Assembly (NCBI GenBank): GCA_024449915.1
Contig: JAMZAV010001277.1
Span: forward strand, 112,037 to 176,036
Source of the DNA: Sweltsa coloradensis
Lineage: Eukaryota > Arthropoda > Insecta > Plecoptera > Chloroperlidae
Length of the DNA stretch: 64,000 nucleotides
Direction: 5' to 3'
The notes beneath the pieces were generated by a model. That model saw nothing but the letters and a program-made list of their open reading frames with translations. It was not told the DNA's origin and did no database searches. The translations under genes and the position numbers were made by a program. Below, in pieces: positions 11,030 to 22,985 of this stretch (positions are counted from its first letter, which is position 1; the number at the start of each line of letters is the position of its first letter).

Positions 11030-11460
11030 CCCTTAAATAAATAATAAATAAATTGTATTTAGAATCTACCCACTCAACTATATAACTGATTTTCAGTGGG
11101 GGACAGTAAATCAAAGCGACTAAGCCTAGCCTGTAGGCTCCGACGCAATAGACGAGTGAGCGATAACCAACCAAAGATCGATATTTTTAATAGGAAATAT
11201 AGCAATCAGTGGTGTGGACAGTGCGAACACCCGCGGATCAACGCCAGAATCAACAAGGCCGATTCAGAACAACTCTGAATTTATTATGTGCTTCGTTGCT
11301 AGGACGGCTCCAAAGTCACCGTTTACAAACTCCTAAGACACGAACTGATAGACTTAAGTCCAAATCAGAGGTTGAAAATCTTCTGACTTTGACGGGAATC
11401 GAACCCTGGACCTTCTGCATTGGAAGCAGATACGCTAACAACAAGACCAACGAGCCACAC
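11030..11460 (-). mobile_element. tRNA(Gly)-like SINE, copy 1
   Basis: On the minus strand the head runs inward from 11460: GTGTGGCTCGTTGGTCTTG, an anticodon-like CTTCCAA, then GGGTTCGATTCCCGTC. The acceptor stem does not pair properly, so this is a SINE head and not a working tRNA. A body of about 350 bases follows, including GGAGCCGTCCTAGCAACG and ACTGAAAATCAGTTATATAG, and ends in an AT-rich tail. A second copy lies in the opposite direction at 11748. Confidence 0.72.
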
Positions 11461-11747
11461 TAATTTTTCACGATCCATGTTGGGCCCAGCACCTAAGCTC
11501 TTCGAAGCGACATGCCGCCGCAGGATAGCTGCAGATGTAACCGGAAATTAAATTAAATTCTTGACATTTTCTGTAAACTTAATTTAATTTAATATGAACC
11601 AGCAAGCCATTCAAAACAAACAAAGCTGCTCACTAAGCAATCAGTCAAGATTAGGGAACGTTCTAGACATCGTGTATACGATAATTAATCTTTTACAGTA
11701 TAAAACATCCCTTTTCTGTTTGTTTGCACAAAAATAATATATATTTT

Positions 11748-12170
11748 GTGTGGCTCCTTGATCTTGTGGTCAGCTTTCAACACACAGGGATCAGAATTCA
11801 ATTCCCGCTTTAGGTATAGAAGTTTTTAACTTCGTATGTAGATTCAAGTCCACATAAGACGGCTTAGGCTGAGGAATGTGTAAACGGTGACTCTGGAGCC
11901 GTCCTAGCAACGAGGTACATAGATTGTAAGATTGTTCCGAATCAGCCTTGTCGATCCTGGCGCTGTCCGCGGGTGAAATCGTGTCCAGCTTGATTGATTG
12001 GTGTTTCCTATTTTAATATACCGGTCTCTATAGTTAGTCATTGTTTGCTCGTCGATGGTGTCGGCGCCTACAGGGTTGGCTTGGTCGGTTTTAAATTTAA
12101 TGTCCCCCACTGAAAATCAGTTATGTGTCTGAGTGAGTAGACCAGATACAAATTTGTTTTATTTAAATTA
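11748..12170 (+). mobile_element. tRNA(Gly)-like SINE, copy 2 (inverted relative to copy 1)
   Basis: Starts GTGTGGCTCCTTGATCTTG and shares with copy 1, in the same order, GGAGCCGTCCTAGCAACG, GAATC.GCCTTGT.GAT, GGCGCCTACAGGGTTGGCTT and CCCACTGAAAATCAGTTAT. The two copies face each other head to head with about 290 bases between. The tRNA-like head is more decayed than in copy 1. Confidence 0.7.
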
Positions 12171-12978
12171 TTATTATTGTGTCATTTTATTCTCTTGGTG
12201 TGGAAGTATGTGTATATATTATATGTGCACCCTCGACAACTTAGAACCCTTGATTTATTTACGGTCGATGGTATTCACGCAAACAGACTGACATGATTGT
12301 TCTGAATTTTTTATACAACTCCCAAATAATGACGGCCCTACTTATCACTTCTTCGTCGATTTATTAATATTTTGGTTATTAGCCCGTTAGAAGTACCAGA
12401 CGAAATCATACGAAAATGTATGGAATTGTAGTCAGGTAGTCCCAGGTAACGGACTCAAAAGCCTTCACTTCATGAGAACGGATTTTGAATTTATAACTTT
12501 TGTTGCCAAAAATAAGCCTTAAAGATCCATTGCGAGACAAGTCAAAAACGTGAAAAAATGGGAAATCCAAAACATGGAATCAATTTTGGAAATTCACCAA
12601 AAACTGTTTATCTTACAATTAAACTTAATAAACCTGCGCGTTCACATTGATTAAACGTTGATATCCAGTAAGCAAATTTGAGTTTAAAAAATCTGTTCAC
12701 TTGGAATAAATTCACGAAATCGACCTAAATAGAGTACATTTACGTTATTTCACTAACATTTAATTCAAAATCAATGAATTAATTTAGGAATACGCGTACT
12801 GGATAGCAAAATTTATTCTTTATTAACGTTGGTGTGAAATTTGATAACGGTGTTATAAACCGTTTACCCAGGGGGGGGGGGGGAGGAACAGAAAGCTGAG
12901 CGCCTATACTCGTCTCCGCGCCAGCCTCAGCGACGCCTCCTTTCTGCTTTTTATACGGGTTAATCGGTAATGACACTA

Positions 12979-13383
12979 CTAGGAAAACGCTAAAGTCCCG
13001 TCGCGTTGTTGAGCGAGCACCGGTACGTGCAACACGACCCGAGTACGACATTCCCATAATGTTACATACCAATAAGTCTTTAAGGTCTTGACCGATTTAG
13101 CTGAAAATTTGTAAAATAGGAGAGAATGTTGTACTTATTGACCCTGCAAAATTTCATAACGATCGGAACATTTTTTTTTTTTTTTTTATAACCAACGATC
13201 GGATTTTGTTTAAAAACTATACAGCAACCCGCCTAGGTGCAGGTATGTACATGTGTGCAAAATTTCAGGTCGATCAGAGAAACGTTGCGACCTGTACCGA
13301 AGCAGTAACAGAAAAAAAAGAAGAAAAAAAACCAGACATTCGAGCCATAAGAGTCAAGTGGAGACGCTCGCTACGCTCGCTCA
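12979..13383 (-). mobile_element. Helitron-like non-autonomous element, copy E (short)
   Basis: On the minus strand it opens TGAGCGAGCGTAGCGAGCG and ends TTTAGCGTTTTCCTAG. The hairpin is AACGC, 12-base loop, GCGTT. At about 405 bases it is the shortest apparently complete member. The interior includes a T-rich tract and differs from the other copies. Confidence 0.7.
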
Positions 13384-15087
13384 ATCACGTGCTATCTATG
13401 AGATCCAGTACGCGCATTCCTCAATCAATTAATCGATTTCGAATAAAAATACAGTGAAATATCGGTAATTTACTCAACTTTTGAGAACTTTGGAAATTTA
13501 TTCTACCGGTATAGATTTGTGTCTCAACGTGTAAATCAATCTGAACGCGCAGGCCGCAGATAAAAATATAATGAAAGAGTTTGATACGAATTACCCGACT
13601 GGCTAACCTGACATGGGCAATTGTTTGATGTAACACAACACAACACATCCGCTTTACAATAACGAGAACAAAGTTCCATGCCGGGCGTTATGTGATATGT
13701 GACATGTCCATGCTCAATCATTTCTTTCAAAGGTTTTCATTTCATTTCATGTCAATTTTACCTCCAAGCCCTGACAGACATGTGGCATTCAAAACCAGAT
13801 GTTTATTGTTTAGCCTTCTACGAGTTGATTTGTAGACACTTTGTTAAAATGCTGCAACAATAGTATATTATGTGAGGCGTTTTGATCGGTGATGTGGGCA
13901 CCTACTAATCAAACTCAGTTATTACAAATTGCTACTGTTTATTGTTGATTTGACCTTTTTACAATGCGTTGCTTTAAAAAAAGTTTTCGAGTTGATTATT
14001 ATTTATTATTTAAATTATTTATTTATTGGTAATTTTATGAGAGGTTGGCAGTAGACAAATGAGAGATAGTCATTACATTAAACATGTTATAAAAATCAAA
14101 ATATAATTGTTTTTTAAAACTAGTGTGGCGTAAAGGAAATAAAAATTACAAAAGAATTAGAGACTCACAACGATGTAATAAAAATTATCGACAGTCGAAA
14201 ACGTGACTGCATTATCCAGCGATAATCGAAAGATAATGTTTATAAACATTATTGTATTTATTCAATAGAGATGTGATCAAGAGTGGACGTTTAAAATAAT
14301 TCCGTCAGAAAGAATGTGAAACGTCTGAGCCACGGATATCGAGAAATGTCAAATTATTAACTTAATTACCATTCAACTAGAGACGAATTGAAAGTCATGT
14401 TGCGTCATATCTGAAAACTTATGACATACAGCACAGCAGTGGTTATTTATTCTGCAAACATGCTAATCGATAGGATTTTCATAATCGATTATTCAAATAT
14501 AATATAGTCGACTATCACGTTTGCTCCCCTAAAAATAATGAGACACATATTGCTAGTTCATGGTAATTGTTTTGTCATAACATATAGGTCCGACCTCAAT
14601 GTCTGTTGCCTCGAGGAACAACGCGGTTGGACCGCGATTAGACCGCAAGTCCGTAATCAACTTATTACACGTATTGATTTACATATTATTTTTACTAATT
14701 TTTAAATATAATAATACACATTGCTGGAAGCAAGATTAGGGCGAGGCCCCATAACACACTGTGCCTTGTCACCAAACTAAAATCTAAACTACTTACTTCT
14801 AACAACATTACTATAAAGTAATTTAACACTAGTAAAAACATTTAATTAAAATACATTGCACATACCATAATCAATACTATGAAAACACATTATTAACTAA
14901 ACTTCCTGGCATGAGAAACATTAACATATCATTATCCATGGAATCAAAAACATTATAAACTTCATTTTCCGTCAAAGAGTTCTCAATAGACAAAACGTTA
15001 CACATTTGATTACACGTATCAATACGCTTTAATCTGCCACAGTATTTTGTCGGTGGCTGTTTTGTTGTCAGCAAGGTATTGTATTTA
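13384..15087. other. Unassigned AT-rich DNA
   Basis: No coding region, RNA gene or named repeat supported. Short frames at 13421-13730 and 14877-15074 have no domain and no splice-site context. Confidence 0.5.
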
Positions 15088-15864
15088 CTAGGAAAACGCT
15101 TTAGTCCCGCCGCGTTGATGGATGAGCTTTTTATAGAGTTTTTAGACTGCGTGGGATATCTTTACTTTTGTACGAGTGCTTTGTTGCTTTGTTTTGCTGC
15201 CCACGCATTGTAGGTGATTGTTGTCAAGTTTCTATTGTTACTTGTCAATTTGTTATTATTTACCGTTAAAAACTTATATTAAAAGCTTTATTTCTATGGA
15301 TTCTGGGTAACTTTGTCAACTTTTTCTTTCAAAAGGTACTTTATCACCATAACCTTAATGTCCATGTATAATATGAACGTTGAAGCCCCACCCGTTTGGT
15401 CAGAATTGGCCCAAATGGCACGAAAATATCGCATAAAAATCAAAAAAACTTATATTAATAGCTTTATTTCTATGAATTCCGGCTAAATTTTTCAACTTTT
15501 TCTTTCAAAAGATACTACATCACCATAACCTTAATGTCCATGTATAATATGAACGTTTTAGCCCCACCCGTTTGGTCAGAATCGGCCCAATTGTCACGAA
15601 AATATCGCACTAAAAATCGAAAAAAAATCGTAAAAGTACGATATTCATGAGAAATATTTTTTCGATTGTACCCAAAAACAATACACCTCTAAGTTAAGAG
15701 ATTTCGAAGGTCCCCTCAAATTTTCATTAAGATCGGATATGCCGTTTGCCTGGTTGAGAGTTAACAAACAGACAGAAAAAAAAACAAAAAAAAAAAAAAA
15801 AAAAACGCCCGAGCTAAATTTTTTGGGGGTCAGTGAAATTGAAGTCTTCGCTTCGCTCATCCAA
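15088..15864 (-). mobile_element. Helitron-like non-autonomous element, copy D
   Basis: On the minus strand it opens TTGGATGAGCGAAGCGAAG and ends AAAGCGTTTTCCTAG, with hairpin AACGC-12-GCGTT. The inside has two tandem units of about 175 bases, near 15270-15445 and 15446-15620. Each contains CATCACCATAACCTTAATGT (or a one-base variant) and CCCACCCGTTTGGTCAGAAT. Copy G and the fragment at 21830 share this interior, so D, G and that fragment form one subfamily. Confidence 0.75.
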
Positions 15865-16605
15865 TTAATTTACTAAACAAATTCTTACTTTGTGGGCTCG
15901 ATCCCGCCTCAGACCACACTTAAGTATGGACACAAGGTTTTAAATAGGTATAAAAGCCTACAGCACCGGAAGTCTACTGTGTCATCAAGCTAGGTATATA
16001 TTTTGGTCGGAAATACGTACGCCGTTTTTTCTCAATTTTGTTTATTGTTTTAGAGCGTGAATGCCTAAAATATCACTATCACATCACGTTTATCAATTCT
16101 GAATTAATTACGCGAATGTAGAACTACATTCTAGAAAATGATGTAAATCTTACAAAATAATGAACATGCAAAAGTACAACACTGATGGTAACATTTCAAC
16201 GTCTTAATACACCAAGGTGACACATTGTGACGTAATGTTGCAATAAAGTATTTTCAAAATCACCAACGCCATATTAATCGCACTCAAAGCATTGGTACAT
16301 GGTAGAAAGAGATTATGTTTAGTAACTATATTTAATTCATCTCTTTAAAAACCATCAAATGGTGGTTTCTTACATTTGGAATGTAAACTGTTCAATAATG
16401 GTAAAAAACAAACATTTAGATTATAATTATTCTTTATAAAAAGGTTATGCATTATTGAAGTAATTATTTTTAATAGCCTTGGACAGACTTTTTTTTTGTA
16501 AAGTAGCGTTTTGAAACGATTTCAAAAAATATGTTTTTTAGCTTATTATGTAGCGTAAAACTCTAATTTTACACATCTCTTACCATGTTCAGATGTGTGG
16601 TTGAT

Positions 16606-17350
16606 TTAGGGCCGGATGCACAACAGTCTCTCATCGAACACTGCCACCTACTTTATTGAACATTTCTACCGCGTTATGCTATTTTCTAAAAGATGCTACA
16701 TTTTCTAAAATATGTTAACAAGTCAAAAACCAGTGAATGGCTTTGAAACCTGGCTATTTTAGAAAATCAAAACTATTTTTTTCAAATTTTTCCGATCCGG
16801 TACACGGCCAATATAGCCACCTCAAAATAATTTCAAACTTCAATTCGCCAGGGCACACCATTCAACGTATAGGGTATTGTGCTTTTGTGACATTCATTTT
16901 CAACTGGTTTTCTATAGACTCACTGAGAGAAAAAAGATTTTTTCAAACAATTGTCTTTCCTGCGAATTTTTTCGTTTGGCAATATTTTGTACCGATTTGT
17001 ACCGCCAAACGAAAAAATTCGCAGGAACGACAATTGTTTAAAAAAAAAATTCTCTCAGTCAGCCTCTAGAAAACCAGTTGAAAATTAATGTCACAAAAGC
17101 ACAACACCCTACGTTGAATGGTGTGCCCTGGCGAATTGAAGTTTGAAATTATTTTGAGGTGGCGATATTGGCCGTGTACCGGATCAGAAAAATCTGAAAA
17201 AAGAAAAGTTTTGATTTTCTCAAATAGCCAGGTTTCAAAGCCATTCACTATATTTTGACATGGGAGCATATTTTGGAAAATAGAAAATCGCGGTCGAATA
17301 GCCATGAAGTAGCAGTGGTTTGTAAGTGACTGCTATGCATCCGGCCCTAA
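16606..17350. mobile_element. Large fold-back element, 375/348-bp arms
   Basis: TTAGGGCCGGATGCA at 16606 is matched by TGCATCCGGCCCTAA ending at 17350. The arms pair along nearly their whole length: GGTACACGGCCAATATAGCC against its complement near 17165, and GAATTTTTTCGTTTGGC against GCCAAACGAAAAAATTC around a loop of about 22 bases at 16981-17002. No protein is encoded. It is a candidate fold-back DNA transposon or MITE. The arms differ at scattered sites, so it is not brand new. Confidence 0.85.
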
Positions 17351-18075
17351 AGGTCCAATAAGTGACACAGCCCTGTGCTATTTTCCATAAACAAGTAAAA
17401 ATGTTCAATAAAGTAGGTCACAGTGCGCGTTGAGTGATTTTCGCGCGTAGGTCCATACATCATGCACTCTCCTTCTCCCGTAATGCTTTGAGCGCAATAT
17501 AGAGGGCGCTCTCAGTTGAGAAGACGTCTTTATTGAACTACGAAAACACGGAGCAAAGAGAGAAACGTTGCTATGGTGACATAACATTCTAAGGGAACAC
17601 GTATAGAGCTTGAGTGTACTTTCCCGATAGAGTGCTTGCAGATTGTAAACTCAATAAAAAGCACGAACTGATTGAAAACTCAGAAAGTATATCCTCTCAA
17701 ACTTTCTTAATATCTCATCCAATATTTGAAATTGCCTTGCAAGCACTTGAACAATCTTGAAGAAAACGTTCTCATTACCACAACTCTAGTGCAAGTTTTC
17801 ATTGGTCCCTTTGCAGAGAGAACACACAGTTCTCTTGGTTTGATATCTCGGTTCTGTTGTAGAGTCATATATGAGATGAGATATGAGAGGGTGGTGCCCC
17901 CTTATTAGGGAAGCTAGTGTACGCCACCATCAGAAGAGAAGTCACAAATAAACATCAATACTTTTGTTTTACGACTGGAAAAATTATTTATTTCCACGTA
18001 TTAGAGTACATTTTCTACTAACTCTTTCCCTGCCTATCCTGTCCATGCAACAAGTTTATGTTGTCGGCCGCGCAG
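17351..18075. other. Unassigned DNA
   Basis: No coding region supported. The stretch at 17430-17580 is a little richer in G+C but shows no domain. Confidence 0.45.
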
Positions 18076-18400
18076 TCATGAATGAATGAATGAATGAATC
18101 TTATTGTACAATCTTGAGGTATTACACTCTTTACAGATTTTGTAGTTACATTGTTGTTATTATGCATATTTATTAATCATGGTTCTAATATAAGACTAAA
18201 CTAAGATGAAGTTAGATTTTGTAATTGCATAGTTGGAATGTTTACTGGTGATCTATGTTTATAATATAGGCCTAAAACTAAAACTAACACTAAGAGTAAT
18301 TATATAATCAAAAGTAACATAATGCTAAAACTAAAAGTAAAGAAAAGAAGATAATATAATCTGATTGTGACATGCAACAGTAGCATATTGAAGGTTAGAC
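18076..18400 (-). mobile_element. LINE 3'-end fragment with (GAAT)n tail
   Basis: A short run of GAAT units at about 18078-18099 is followed by CTTATTGTACAATCTTGAGG. This arrangement is usual where a LINE 3' end with a simple-repeat tail lies on the minus strand. No readable protein remains. Confidence 0.4.
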
Positions 18401-18482
18401 AAAGAAGAAAAGAAGACAGAATGTGGTATAGAGTACGACCGCGGGAGCGCTTTTAGCGCTAGTCTACACTCCCGAGCGTCAG

Positions 18483-19090
18483 CTGTTTCAATTCAATTCA
18501 ATTCAATTCAATTCAAAATGCGTTTTATTTCATTAGCAATTGCAAAAGTATTGCTCACTTAAAATACATAATTCGTGTACAAGTCTTGAAACACGCTTTA
18601 ACTAATTCTAAATCTACTTACAAAATACCTGATATTTTACATATTTAATTCTACATGCAAAATACAATATTACATGTTATTCATTTTACATTCAAAATAT
18701 AATTTACATATTTCATTATATATAATTATTATAACAATAATATTTCCTCATCGTCCTCAATTTTTAGTTGTTTATCGTCAAAATTAAATTTGTAATACAA
18801 TATTCACAAGATAATTTCTTATCATTTAATTATTCATAGGCCCTATTTAAATACAATACAATAATTACAAAAAATTCTTCTCGGCGTTATATTTTTACCC
18901 ACTTATCTTTTACCTTAAATTTTTAATACAATATTCACAAGAGCAGTCTTTACCATCTTGAAATTCTTTTATACTATAAAATCCATGAAAAATTAGATAT
19001 TGTTTAATGTTTATTTTTAATTTGTCTCTATTTATGTTGAGGTCTTATAATTAAGTTGGCAAATTGTTAAAAAGAATAACACCAGCTTTA
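18483..19090 (-). mobile_element. LINE 3'-end fragment with (TGAAT)n tail
   Basis: ATTCA repeats at about 18488-18515 form the tail. Reading the minus strand from 19090, degraded C-terminal protein appears (AGVILFNNLPT, then KINIKQYLIFHGFYSIKEF), which resembles the end of LINE ORF2 proteins (NLP...K..LI...FYS..EF). It is broken by stops and 5'-truncated. Confidence 0.5.
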
Positions 19091-19663
19091 ACTGGTTAAC
19101 TTAACTAACTTATTATTATTATTATTATTATATATTATATATTATTGTTAACTGGTTAAGTATCTAGTCTAAGTGGACCCTGGTTTAACTGCATATTATA
19201 CTAAAAATTAGTAAATACACAGAAACCAGATGATATTATCATACATAACTGTTTGTTATGGCTTGTTTACACTTCGGCGATTCTGCGAAGCGAAGGGGCG
19301 AAGTTAGCTTTCGACCGTTTACATCACTGCAACGTTGCTTAGCGACGCGAGGCCTGTTAATTTGTTCCGTAAGTTAGGTTATGAATACCCATTCACCATA
19401 ATTAGCTTATATTTTTACGCATTTGAAGCATTTTTAAGCATCCCTATTTTTGTAAAAGGGAACAACAAAATTTCAGACGCTGGCCTCATTTTCATTTTTC
19501 AATAGCTTCAATAAGCTGGAAATCACACACAGACTCCAGATAATCATCCATGTATCTTTTAGTAAGTAACTCACAGTTGAAATAATATCTAGGAGAAAAA
19601 ATAAGGATGTTGAAACTTGTCGAATGGAATCAATAATTGGAATTGCCAATTGCAGTTGTATCT

Positions 19664-20097
19664 GGGTTTGGAGCAATGATATTTAACATCTATAGTAGGC
19701 TAGATCCCCAGTCATTGGTTCACTGGCGTGCCAATTAGAAGCCATCTTGAATAGGTCAGTTTGTATGTTAAAGTAGGTTGTATATTTTTGTAGCACAAAT
19801 ATTTTTCAAGATGGCTGTCAGGTTGACAGGTGAGCATATTAGCCGTATAACACCAAATGATTACTAAATTCTCATTTCTGTTTGTACATTCCCATGCTGC
19901 ACAAGCTAAAACCATATCAAAAGTATCCACAAAAATACTAAATCGCATCCAAAACATAATGTCAAGCATAAATTGAAACGCCAAATCGCCATCTTGAATA
20001 GGTCAGATTGACGCTTCAATTTGGTACGTTAGCGCGTACGGACGTATTGAAGACTGATGATCTAGTCTACTATAGCTGTTAAATATCATTGGTTTGG
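19664..20097. mobile_element. MITE, full copy with ~40-bp terminal inverted repeats
   Basis: The left end CAATGATATTTAACATCTAT is the inverse of the right end, which runs GATCTAGTCTACTATAGCTG and then TTAAATATCATTGG near 20096. Length is about 430 bases, with no coding. A second, incomplete copy lies inverted at 20510-20860. Confidence 0.7.
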
Positions 20098-20509
20098 AGG
20101 GTATAGACTTGGATGAAAGATGATTTAAAAAAATGTAAAGTATTATAATCCTTCCACAGATCGTTAATATTTGGCATTTGCCTCCACGTACACAAAATAT
20201 ATATGCAAGACAATATAAAAGCAGTGTTGAGTGTTTTGCGTGTGATTGGTTAGAAAAGAACGACGCAATACCCAATAAAAACATCTGTCACGATATCTCT
20301 CAATGCGCCAACTTTCCCTTTCTGCCTCGGCCGAGCGCGGTGTCACTGTCAAGTGGTCTGCTCGCTTCACCGGGCGCGAGCACAAGACAACCATATCACT
20401 TTCATTCCAGGGACTCACTTCCTGTTCCGGCCTGGGAGATGCCGTGTCGATGTAACTAACAAGTCAAAAGTCAGTGTCGTATGTTTCAATCAATTATATT
20501 TACGTAAGA
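20098..20509. other. Spacer between inverted MITE copies, with a G+C-rich pocket
   Basis: Positions 20300-20460 are clearly richer in G+C than their surroundings. A TATAAAAGC word lies at about 20214. Short frames exist on both strands but none has a domain. What this segment is remains unclear. Confidence 0.35.
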
Positions 20510-20860
20510 AATTGAAGCGTCAATCTGTCCTATTCAAGATGGCGATTTGGTGCTTCAATTTATAGGCTTGACATTGTGTTGTACATGCGATTAAGTATTT
20601 AGCTTGTGCAGCATGGGAAATGCACAAACAGAAACAATAAGAAGTTATTGCAAAAGGGAATTTAGTAATCGTTTGGTGTTAATGGCTAATATGCTCAGCT
20701 GTCAACCTGACAGCCATCTTGGAAACAATTTGGGCTACAAATCACTCCAACCTACTTTAACATACAAACTGACCTATTCAAGATGGCTTCTTATTGGCAC
20801 GCCAGTGGACCAATGACTGGGGATCTAGTCTTCTATAGATTTTAAATATCATTGGTTTGA
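20510..20860. mobile_element. MITE, second copy, inverted and truncated
   Basis: Matches 19664-20020 in the opposite direction, sharing CCTATTCAAGATGGC (twice), CTGTCAACCTGACAGCCATC and CAATGACTGGGGATCTAGTC. Together the two copies make an inverted repeat of about 1.2 kb with a spacer of about 490 bases. Confidence 0.7.
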
Positions 20861-21016
20861 ATAATAAAGATTGGCGTAGAAAACCAAAATGATAAAAGGA
20901 AACTCGAAATTTGTTCCTCGTAACTTTGAAAGCTAAGCTAGTATTACAAATTTTTTACTAAATTAAGAAAACTAATCTAAACCACACGATTACGGGCAAT
21001 TTGCCCGTAACCACCC

Positions 21017-21142
21017 ACCAACACCCACACCCACACCCACACCCACACCCACACCATCACCCACACCCACACCCACACCCACACCCACACCCACACCCAC
21101 ACCAACAACCACACCCACACCCACACCCACACCCACACCCAC
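21017..21142. repeat. (CCCACA)n minisatellite
   Basis: About 20 units of ACCCAC with a few variant units. The plus-strand frame through it reads as His-Pro repeats and is not a gene. It resembles short subtelomere-like repeats only in base composition. Confidence 0.95.
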
Positions 21143-22187
21143 TAACCCATTTTTGTCATTTATTCTTTGAAGATTTTCTATTTTTTATGTATTTTCTTTT
21201 GCGAATAAATACTAAATAATTATGAGAAAATAGTTAATATACTCAGCTCTATAGTTGGCAAGTAACTCACAATTAAGTCAGTGAATCACAATGTGTTTTT
21301 TTTTGCCACTTTTAACAGGGTATCGCAATTTCTTCAATTTAAATTATTTTGCTAATAAGTATCAGCCTTGTTAACATCAATTCTTTGTCTCACATCTCAG
21401 ACATTAGAGAGATGGCATGGATCAATCAATTAGAGGTACGCCTTATTTCCGCAGCTTATGTTTAATTGTTTTATTATTGTGTGTGTGTGATTTATTTATG
21501 AAAATTTTGTATCATCATATTGTCACCATTCGTATCTAGGTGCCCGTTAGGGCGCCGCAGATAAGCCGCGGTGCGCTACACACTCAGGACCCTTATACAG
21601 CAAGCAGAGTTGGGGTGATTTCGAGGTGTCACCCAGCCATCATGAAACGTGATGTGAACTTAAAAACTATCAAAATCAAGGGGATTTCGGTACCCGACAA
21701 CACATGCCAAATTTGGTTGGGGTACGAGCATTCCTTCTTGGTGAAAATATGACTTGAAACATGCTCAAAATCACTTTAAGGACGTTAGTTACTACTGGCT
21801 ACTACTGGCTACTACTATCTAATTCGTCAGTTTCAATTGCCCATGCGATTCTGACCAAACGGGTGGAGCTACAGCGTTCATATTTTACATGGACATTAAG
21901 GTAATAGTGATGTAATTCCCTTTGAAATAAAAAGTTTAAAAAAATTGCTGGAAGGCTTCCAAATAAAGGTTTTAAAATAAGCCTTATACAGGCATACAAT
22001 CAACAAGTAACTACAGTTACGTGACAATAATCGCCTACATTGTTAACAAAAAGCAAGTCTTTGGACCACTATATTTTTTCATTCTATTGTTATAATTGGT
22101 AAAACCATAGCAATTAAATCGACTTTGATAATTTTATTATATTTTAACAAATAATTTTGCAATGGAACTTGAAAAAGTAATGAGATC
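21143..22187. other. Unassigned DNA with a subfamily-D Helitron-like fragment
   Basis: Positions 21830-21930 match the interior of copy D (ATTCTGACCAAACGGGTGGA, then ACATGGACATTAAGGTAAT) without either element end. Three TACTACTGGC-type units lie near 21790. Otherwise no feature is seen. Confidence 0.5.
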
Positions 22188-22604
22188 CCACACATAACAA
22201 AAACTTGAAAAAATACAGCCAAACCTTACACACTCAAAAGAAATGAGATCTAAAAAAAGGGCCAAGCTCATCTACCCTTCCACATTTGCGCATTCTTAAT
22301 TCATAAACGTACAGTGTCCCGTAACAACATCCTTGAAAAGCTTGGCAAAATAGAATTTGCATGACCATTACGTTAAAATTAATTAGAAAAAAAGAATTTG
22401 GATGAACTATTACGTTTAAATTAAAAGTTGCAAATTCTATTTCGCCAAGCTTTTCAAGGATGTTGTTACGGGACACTGTACGTTTATGAATTAAGAATGC
22501 GCAAATGTGGAAGGGTAGATGAGCTTGGCCCTTTTTTTTAGATCTCATTACTTTTGAGTGTGTAAGGTTTGGCTGTATTTTTACAAGTTTTTGTTATGTG
22601 TGGG
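22188..22604. mobile_element. Fold-back element, near-perfect ~175-bp arms
   Basis: CCCACACATAACAAAAACTT at 22188 is mirrored by AAGTTTTTGTTATGTGTGGG ending at 22604. The arms stay almost identical inward to TGGCAAAATAGAATTTGCA (left) and TGCAAATTCTATTTCGCCA (right). The loop region of about 65 bases is itself partly symmetrical. No protein. The few differences between the arms imply a young element or one kept alike by conversion. Confidence 0.88.
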
Positions 22605-22985
22605 TCTATTATTCGTATAATAAAATAAAATTGAATATTGTATTTTGTACTTTAACTATTGTTGTAACCATGTTGAAAGTTTAGTAGAATTGGTTTGTTG
22701 TACTGATTTTCTACGTTTTCCACAGTCATGTATGTAAATCTTTTTTAATCTTAATAATGAAATATTACGTCATACAAGTCGGAATAAAATAATCACAATA
22801 CACAGGAAAAAATCTTTGCATCTACTGATACCTATATTTATTTTTTAAAGTCAAATAATTGTAGCATAAGTCTTATTTCTTGCAGTTACTTACTCAGAGA
22901 GGCAGAATTTCAAGCCTTTTTAAAGGTCCCTTTTTTGGTATGTATAAGAGGTAGAAGGATTGTGAAGGGAATATCCAAGGGTTGT

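Noticed and set aside
11380..11460. A tRNA(Gly)-TCC gene on the minus strand
   Set aside because: Anticodon and T-loop regions look right, but the acceptor stem does not pair and a second decayed copy with the same downstream body exists, so it is a SINE head.
19261..19380. A possible MITE end (CTTGTTTACACTTCGGCGATT) with GCGAAGCGAAG words like the Helitron-like family
   Set aside because: Only one end is seen, and the GCGAAGCGAAG match is short with no matching flank, so it is not assigned.
21001..21219. Histidine/proline-rich frame
   Set aside because: It is the translation of the (CCCACA)n repeat, with no start context or exon signals.
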